This document shows positions 45,471-49,567 of a stretch of DNA of 49,567 bases, piece by piece. The DNA is taken from positions 1-49,567 of the forward strand of contig CADCBZ010000018.1 of assembly GCA_902799765.1 (NCBI GenBank). The letters are read 5' to 3'. This stretch comes from an uncultured Prevotellaceae bacterium (lineage in GTDB: Bacteria; Bacteroidota; Bacteroidia; Bacteroidales; Bacteroidaceae). Within the stretch, counting starts at the first letter, position 1, and each line of letters starts with the position of its first letter. The translations under genes and the position numbers were made by a program. The notes beneath the pieces were generated by a model. That model was not told the origin of the DNA. It searched no databases and was given only the letters and a program-made list of their open reading frames with translations.

Positions 45471-45502
45471 CAAAAGTAGATGACCATTATTCCACTGCCA
45501 AA
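45471..45502 (-). promoter_or_regulatory. perfect promoter for the accessory block
   Basis: On the minus strand, TTTG (45499-45502), exactly 20 bp, then TACTTTTG (45471-45478). It precedes the 91-residue gene. A 7-bp stem CTGAAAC/GTTTCAG (45544-45572) lies further upstream. Confidence 0.88.
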
Positions 45503-45580
45503 AACAAACCGATGTCTGATCTGATGGAGCACCTCAAAACACGCTGAAACCCCAGTGCCCATTGAGTTTCAGAAGAAAAC

Positions 45581-45622
45581 AAAAAAAATTCCACCAACCT
45601 TCCCAATGGAACGTTAGTGGAA
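45581..45622 (-). terminator. strong terminator of the 419-residue gene
   Basis: On the minus strand the stem is built from TTCCAC/GTGGAA, AAC/GTT and TTCC/GGAA with single-base bulges and a 4-nt loop, followed by eight T (45588-45581). It starts 24 bp after the stop of the 419-residue gene. Confidence 0.9.
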
Positions 45623-45646
45623 CTTTAATGGACGATTTTATATCGG

Positions 45647-46906
45647 TCAGCCCACCTCATCGATGATCCACGTCGAGAACGGGTAATCCGCCCACTCACT
45701 CATATAAGTGGAAAAATTCTTATTCGTGCGCCAGTCAGCCTTCATGATGTTTCGCCCCAGGTTCGCATAAGAATCTTCAATCACCCGAGCTGCTCTCAGA
45801 CTCCCGATGAAGGCCGCCTTCAACTTGGAGCGCTTGCGTTCATGCCTCCATAGCAGTACAAACGTTCTGCCCGCCTCCGAATCAAAGAATCTGTTCAGGA
45901 AGTTCTCGAACCAGTCTTCATCGTACTTCTGATCCGTGCGCACCTGCTTTATGCACTTCATCTGATACAAATCAGTCAGTTCCTTCACAATGGCAAAGTA
46001 GTTATTCTCACCCCTCACCATCTCCTTGTGGATCAGACTCAGCTCCATATCCAGATTAAAGATAACTTGAAATTGTTTTTCATCGAATTTTTTACGGTTG
46101 TTCACTATATACTGGCCATAGTTCACATAGTTAAACACCAGCATATCACCTCTTTTCTCAGCAAACTGTCTGAATTTGGCATATCTCCTCTTAAACTGAT
46201 CCGTCAATTCAAAATCGCAGGGCATATCTTTTGTCGTTAGTTCAGGACTCACTTCTTCCACAACTTGCATAGAGGGTTTGCGCGCAAAGTCGAGGATACC
46301 CATATTCAGTGCCTTAATCACAGCCTCCCACTGCATCTCTCTCAGTTTGTCCTCAGAGATAGGTTGATATTCAAAGAGTTTTTTATGGAAACGTCTCACC
46401 AGATTCTCATCGAACTTCTCTTTCTTCTTTCTCATATAGAACTCCTTGAAAACAATCGGATTACAATGCACCTTGGTATTCTCAGCCTCTGCCAGCAACG
46501 AATTGAATTGGGCGATCTGACGCTTCAAAATCTGATAAGCCTCTTCATCTCGTATCTCTTCACACAGCTTATCGATAAAAGACCAGAAAAGCTGATGATC
46601 AGCACCATCGTCATCGGCTTGCTTCGACGACAGGCAGAAAGGCTCAATACACTTGGATTGTTTCAGATCTTGGATATAGAATGTCAGATCACGATTAGCC
46701 TTGGTCAGCATATTGATCAAAGAATGAACCATGTCACTCCTCGTTTCCTTCCTTTTAGTCGGATTTTGGGTGTAGTTACAGACTAAGACGTTGATGTCGA
46801 AGATTTTGTCACTCAGATCTGTTGGATGGTAGGGGGAAGCTCCAGGGTCAGCCACCTGAGCTCCCCCCAGTAGAGATTCCTCAATCTCTTCTTTCGTAAT
46901 GTTCAT
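45647..46906 (-). CDS. hypothetical protein, 419 residues
   Basis: No family is recognised. The protein is soluble and mainly helical, rich in Lys, Glu and Phe. Segments: IFDINVLVCNYTQNPTKR near the start, FKEFYMRKKKEKFDENLVRR, DMLVFNYVNYGQYIVNNRKK in the middle, and FVLLWRHERKRSKLKAAFIG near the end. It has no signal peptide or obvious enzyme motif. It forms its own transcription unit, with a perfect promoter about 50 bp upstream and a strong terminator after it. Its promoter is back-to-back with the one for the unknown RNA. Confidence 0.7.
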   Translation of the reverse strand: MNITKEEIEESLLGGAQVADPGASPYHPTDLSDKIFDINVLVCNYTQNPTKRKETRSDMVHSLINMLTKANRDLTFYIQDLKQSKCIEPFCLSSKQADDDGADHQLFWSFIDKLCEEIRDEEAYQILKRQIAQFNSLLAEAENTKVHCNPIVFKEFYMRKKKEKFDENLVRRFHKKLFEYQPISEDKLREMQWEAVIKALNMGILDFARKPSMQVVEEVSPELTTKDMPCDFELTDQFKRRYAKFRQFAEKRGDMLVFNYVNYGQYIVNNRKKFDEKQFQVIFNLDMELSLIHKEMVRGENNYFAIVKELTDLYQMKCIKQVRTDQKYDEDWFENFLNRFFDSEAGRTFVLLWRHERKRSKLKAAFIGSLRAARVIEDSYANLGRNIMKADWRTNKNFSTYMSEWADYPFSTWIIDEVG

Positions 46907-46960
46907 ACGCTAAAGTTAAAAGTATTATTATTTTGAATATTTTATGAATAAAAATTGATG

Positions 46961-46992
46961 CAAAGTTAATCAATCTTCCCGAATCCACCAAA
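46961..46992 (-). promoter_or_regulatory. perfect promoter for the 419-residue gene
   Basis: On the minus strand, TTTG (46989-46992), exactly 20 bp, then TAACTTTG (46961-46968). Confidence 0.88.
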
Positions 46993-47018
46993 CTCTTCTG
47001 CTAAAAAGTCCCAAAAAC

Positions 47019-47050
47019 TTTGGTAGTTACAAAATATAGCACTACCTTTG
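47019..47050 (+). promoter_or_regulatory. perfect tRNA-like promoter for an unknown transcript
   Basis: TTTG (47019-47022), exactly 20 bp, then TACCTTTG (47043-47050). Flanking bases ACTTTGGTAGTTACA and CTACCTTTGCATCGCAA closely resemble those of the two tRNA promoters in this window. Confidence 0.9.
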
Positions 47051-47056
47051 CATCGC

Positions 47057-47248
47057 AATTAGAAAAACTAGCATTAAATCCATGATACTATGGACGGAAA
47101 GTTAGCGATTTTATGAGGAGGAATCATGAGGTGTCAATATGGCGCCTTATAAAGTAGAAATTGTTTTTAGTTGATACCCGTCGTGATGACGGTTCTTTAT
47201 TCATAAGAAAGAGTTAATAGTAGAGGGCTCAGCGGAGCCCCATTTTTA
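47057..47248 (+). ncRNA. candidate stable RNA of about 190 nt
   Basis: The transcript runs from the perfect promoter at 47019-47050 to the terminator at 47225-47248. No convincing ORF lies in it; the longest reading from ATG 47112 is 14 codons, and ATG 47126 after GAGGAGGAATC gives 8. An internal hairpin, CCGTC (47178-47182) with GACGG (47188-47192), is followed by TTCTTTATT. No match to tmRNA, SRP RNA, RNase P or 6S RNA could be recognised. The start is estimated from the promoter. It could instead encode a very small peptide. Confidence 0.5.
47225..47248 (+). terminator. terminator of the candidate RNA
   Basis: GGGCTC (47225-47230) and GAGCCC (47235-47240) with loop AGCG, followed by CATTTTTAA. 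It ends 12 bp before the stop of the convergent coiled-coil gene. Confidence 0.8.
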
Positions 47249-47259
47249 ATGCCCTTTTC

Positions 47260-47685
47260 TTAATTATCAGCCATATCCAATGACGCAATAAAATCATCAT
47301 AGGCAGCCCGTTCTTCCCTATGGGCTCTATACACCTGGTCATTAAAATCATTAGCCACAGAGATACTATCAGCGTCTAACTCTGCGATTTGCCCTTTAAG
47401 TTCTCGGATATCTCTTTCCAACTGCCTTTCTTTTATGCCCAATTGCTTTTGCTCCTTTACCCAGGCTATAGCCTCCTCATAGGCTTTCTTAGCCTCCGCA
47501 AGCTTCTCATTACGAATCTGATTATTACTATCAATAATCTGTTCTATCTCCTCCTTGGTGTAGATACCACTACTCTTGACATACTCATTTTCTTGATCCA
47601 CACGCTCATTGATCTCGCTGACCGTATTGTCATAGAGAAATTTCTCATACTCCCCATCATAAAGAATATCATCTATATCCTTCAT
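47260..47685 (-). CDS. hypothetical coiled-coil protein
   Basis: The 141-residue protein starts at ATG 47685 (MKDIDDILYDGEYEKFLYD); a GTG at 47706 in the same frame overlaps the small membrane gene. Residues ~25-115 are a long Lys/Glu-rich coiled coil (LAEAKKAYEEAIAWVKEQKQ, ERDIRELKGQIAEL). The end is acidic. No family is recognised. It follows the 45-residue membrane peptide by 11 bp, so the two probably form a pair, with a soluble coiled coil next to a membrane anchor. Confidence 0.7.
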   Translation of the reverse strand: MKDIDDILYDGEYEKFLYDNTVSEINERVDQENEYVKSSGIYTKEEIEQIIDSNNQIRNEKLAEAKKAYEEAIAWVKEQKQLGIKERQLERDIRELKGQIAELDADSISVANDFNDQVYRAHREERAAYDDFIASLDMADN

Positions 47686-47696
47686 ATAACCAAAAT

Positions 47697-47834
47697 TTAA
47701 TAACACTTATCTTGGTGCGTAATAGCCCATATGATTCCTCCAACAATCAAAGCAGGAATAAACCACCACGGCGTAACACAAAAGCCAATGAAAAGTATGA
47801 GTATACTAAATACAATAATTGCGCCTTCAAACAT
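47697..47834 (-). CDS. 45-residue membrane peptide
   Basis: This short frame runs from ATG 47834 to TAA 47697. It gives MFEGAIIVFSILILFIGFC, then VTPWWFIPALIVGGIIWAI and a short tail THQDKCY: two hydrophobic segments split by a Pro-Trp turn. A very strong Shine-Dalgarno (AAGGAGGTT, ~6 bp before ATG) supports translation, which is unusual in Bacteroidetes. A -7 element lies at 47865-47872. The small size and hydrophobicity would also fit a toxin-like or regulatory peptide. The function is unknown. Confidence 0.7.
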   Translation of the reverse strand: MFEGAIIVFSILILFIGFCVTPWWFIPALIVGGIIWAITHQDKCY

Positions 47835-47864
47835 AGGAACCTCCTTATTTATTATTTCACACTG

Positions 47865-47872
47865 CAAATATA
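47865..47872 (-). promoter_or_regulatory. -7 element for the membrane peptide and coiled-coil genes
   Basis: TATATTTG on the minus strand matches TAnnTTTG, about 30 bp before ATG 47834. No clean TTTG is found 20 bp upstream. Confidence 0.55.
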
Positions 47873-47926
47873 CATCCCACCTGTCCCAAATCGCAGGACA
47901 CCCCTCAATTATTTAACTTTCTTTAA

Positions 47927-48424
47927 TCAAATCTGCTCTTCCGCTGCTTTCAGCATACCATCCTCTTCCTCCAATTGGGAATATGGCTTACCAATGACGG
48001 CATGCTCTTCCAGCCAAATCTTATTAAGGGTGAATGCCAGCGACTTCAATGTCTGTTCCCTTTTAGATGGCTTCAGCTCACACTCCCAGATGGTGATGCA
48101 ATGCCAACCCATCTCAGCCAACCGCTTCTGCGTCTCAATATCCCTTTCCTGGTTCCTCTTGATCTTCGTCACCCAAAACTCCCGATTTGTCTCAGGTATC
48201 TTACAGCATCCCTCATGTCCATGCCAAAAGCACCCATTCACAAAGATACAAGTACGATATTTCTTCATCACCAAATCTGGATGCCCAGGCAATCTTGGCG
48301 AGTTAAGCCTATATCTGAATCCCTTACTCCACAATCCTTTCCGCACAATCATCTCAGGCTTTGTATCCTTAGATCGAATAGAAGACATATTCTTGTGGAT
48401 TCTATCTGGAGTGAGTTTCTTCAT
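47927..48424 (-). CDS. vsr: very short patch repair (Vsr-like) DNA mismatch endonuclease
   Basis: The 165-residue protein begins KLTPDRIHKNMSSIRSKDTK, typical of Vsr. The active site is complete: D50 in PGHPDLV and FVNGCFWHGHEGC with H68 and H70. Vsr nicks T:G mismatches that arise by deamination of 5-methylcytosine. No cytosine methyltransferase gene is in the window; it may lie to the right, or the protein may have a defence role. The start overlaps the end of the deoxyribosyltransferase-like gene by 23 bp, so they are co-transcribed. Confidence 0.93.
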   Translation of the reverse strand: MKKLTPDRIHKNMSSIRSKDTKPEMIVRKGLWSKGFRYRLNSPRLPGHPDLVMKKYRTCIFVNGCFWHGHEGCCKIPETNREFWVTKIKRNQERDIETQKRLAEMGWHCITIWECELKPSKREQTLKSLAFTLNKIWLEEHAVIGKPYSQLEEEDGMLKAAEEQI

Positions 48425-48851
48425 TCAGTTTGTCGATTAGTTCTTTTAAAGTGGTGCAAACACAACGAAACAGTTTATACATCAGTTCCGGCTCTTGCTT
48501 CTCAGGGATATAAGCAATAGTATCCTTTCCTCGCCCAGCGAACCAACCTGCTTCTGTATGAGCACTACGCCCGCAAGGCAACACGAGCACACAAGTATCG
48601 CATGTCTCCATAGCCTCGATGTCATTATGATATTGCCTCTCCGCTTTCTCATGATGTAACATTTCGCGATACTTCTGAGGGCTCCACTCCATATAATCAG
48701 GATCTACGGAATTCCATTTAAACCCAGGATCCCCAGATGGAGGATTGCGGAAATCATAGACTTCATGCCCTGCTTCCCTCAATATAGAGACAACCTTTGG
48801 ATAATACTCGTTGCGCCAGCTACTGGCAACATAGATTTTGTGTAGGAACAT
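48402..48851 (-). CDS. nucleoside 2-deoxyribosyltransferase-like protein
   Basis: The 149-residue Rossmann/flavodoxin-like protein starts at ATG 48851 (MFLHKIYVASSWRNEYYPKV); the TTG at 48857 is rejected. The family pattern is visible: GHEVYDFRNPP near the start, NDIEAMETCD (D77), and VLVLPCGRSAHTEAGWFAG, where E100 is the likely nucleophile. Related enzymes cleave the N-glycosidic bond of (deoxy)nucleosides or nucleotides; the fold is akin to TIR and SLOG domains. It lies 9 bp after a SIR2-like gene and overlaps vsr, which suggests a nucleotide-targeting defence role (inference). Confidence 0.8.
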   Translation of the reverse strand: MFLHKIYVASSWRNEYYPKVVSILREAGHEVYDFRNPPSGDPGFKWNSVDPDYMEWSPQKYREMLHHEKAERQYHNDIEAMETCDTCVLVLPCGRSAHTEAGWFAGRGKDTIAYIPEKQEPELMYKLFRCVCTTLKELIDKLNEETHSR

Positions 48852-48860
48852 AGACAAAAA

Positions 48861-49463
48861 TTATAATTCAGGTGGTAAGAAAAAGTTAGATGTATCATAA
48901 ACCAAGTCTTCATCATGAAGCAAACTTGTATATTTATCAGAAGGCAAAATTGATTTCAACGATATCTTAATTTTATCTGCATTAGGGTCTTGAACATATA
49001 TTTTTTCTAAATTGGGCATATTAGAAAAGATTTCCCTATCTATCTTTCGATTGAAAAATGGGAACGTATATCCTATTATTACCAAAACTTTTGCATCAGA
49101 TATTTTTTTATATAACATCTCACTCATCTTATCACATTTTTCTTTCTCCCATGCGAAAAGTAAATCAGATGTACCACCATCATAATAACCCTTTCGAGTT
49201 GCAAAAGATAACTGATTAAGAATAATAGTGAAAAGAATACTAAAATTAGTATGTGAAATAACTATTGTGTCTTGATAGTTTTGCCCATAAAAATTAGCAC
49301 TACCATTAATTTTGAATACCCTTGAGTTTGGATCTATTCTTCGAGTTTCAGTAGGGACAACCATTGACAATCCCAATTCATTGTATTCGCGATATGCCAA
49401 ATCAAGTTGTACGTCATAATTCCAGGTCATCAAAAAAATATCATTAGGCAACGCATAATCCAT
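48861..49463 (-). CDS. SIR2-like protein, C-terminal part, possibly frameshifted
   Basis: The open frame covers 200 residues from ATG 49463 and stays open back to 49538. SIR2-like features: FLMTWNYDVQLDLAYREY (NAD-pocket type motif), VFKINGSANFYG where many relatives have a catalytic His (KLHGS), and the closing VLVIIGYTFPFFNRKIDREI. A full SIR2 domain needs about 150 more N-terminal residues. The stretch 49567-49505 in another frame reads EGLLFEVKTKFACLKAVSNEY, so a one-base deletion near 49508 may separate it from the rest. Such proteins often act as NAD-depleting phage-defence effectors. It may be a pseudogene or cut by the window. Confidence 0.7.
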   Translation of the reverse strand: MDYALPNDIFLMTWNYDVQLDLAYREYNELGLSMVVPTETRRIDPNSRVFKINGSANFYGQNYQDTIVISHTNFSILFTIILNQLSFATRKGYYDGGTSDLLFAWEKEKCDKMSEMLYKKISDAKVLVIIGYTFPFFNRKIDREIFSNMPNLEKIYVQDPNADKIKISLKSILPSDKYTSLLHDEDLVYDTSNFFLPPEL

Positions 49464-49567
49464 ATTTAGAATTATTGCTGTCCGATAAAAATCGGAATTG
49501 ATTAATATTCGTTTGAAACTGCCTTTAAACAGGCGAATTTAGTTTTCACTTCAAAAAGTAACCCCTC

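Noticed and set aside
47057-47248. Retron or tmRNA identity for the candidate RNA
   Set aside because: No reverse transcriptase gene is nearby, and no tRNA-like ends or tag reading frame are visible.
47712-48440. Plus-strand frame of 242 residues
   Set aside because: It is antisense to vsr and the 45-residue peptide gene, both better supported.

Overview
The window looks like a chromosomal segment of a Bacteroidales bacterium, most likely Prevotella or a close relative. Three things point there. Housekeeping genes include families largely confined to Bacteroidetes (DUF4835, DUF5687, DUF3127, VirE-N/DUF3987 proteins, and a FecR/STN/TonB-receptor module). Promoters repeatedly match the Bacteroidetes consensus TTTG, a gap of about 20 bp, then TAnnTTTG, several of them perfectly. 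Most genes lack Shine-Dalgarno sequences. No taxonomic marker gene is present, so the genus is an inference.

Layout. 1-2.7 kb: the end of a FecR-like anti-sigma gene and a frameshifted TonB-dependent receptor. 2.7-3.16 kb: non-coding, with a 23-bp inverted repeat and a 22-bp tandem palindromic repeat. 3.2-6.9 kb (minus): M15 peptidase, membrane pyrophosphatase, acidic protein. 7.0-10.5 kb (plus): rarA, TRIC-like channel, dnaB. 10.5-16.7 kb (minus): a dnaN-led operon with a DEDDh exonuclease, DUF4835, recN and a TPR protein whose protease domain looks dead. 16.8-17.2 kb: DUF3127 protein. 17.3-18.8 kb (minus): omega-amidase and trmN6. 18.9-25.8 kb (plus): lon-tgt-lptF/G-DEAD helicase-ispE, nearly all with touching ends. 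25.9-30.1 kb (minus): 3'-5' exonuclease, rlmI, tilS, galE. 30.2-34.8 kb (plus): ftsK, lolA-like gene, DUF5687 permease. 34.9-36.95 kb: tRNA-Lys(CTT), tRNA-Thr(CGT) and tRNA-Gly(CCC) around two minus-strand genes. 37-40.3 kb: GH73/LysM glucosaminidase, cdd, a lipoprotein, rubrerythrin.

From 40.4 kb to the end the content is accessory, almost all on the minus strand. One block (45.4 to 40.5 kb) runs from a perfect promoter through small unknown proteins, a Cys-rich protein and a GH24 phage-type lysozyme to a VirE-N/DUF3987 primase-helicase-like protein. An internal promoter region carries 11-bp-phased TTCCCGTA repeats. A 419-residue unknown protein has its own promoter and terminator. Divergent from it is a perfect promoter, strikingly similar to the two tRNA promoters, that drives a transcript of about 190 nt with no convincing ORF, ending at a hairpin terminator: a candidate undescribed stable RNA. 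Beyond it lies a defence-like cluster: SIR2-like protein (cut or frameshifted at the window edge), nucleoside 2-deoxyribosyltransferase-like protein, Vsr endonuclease, a 45-residue membrane peptide and a coiled-coil protein. No integrase, transposase, CRISPR array or rRNA is visible.
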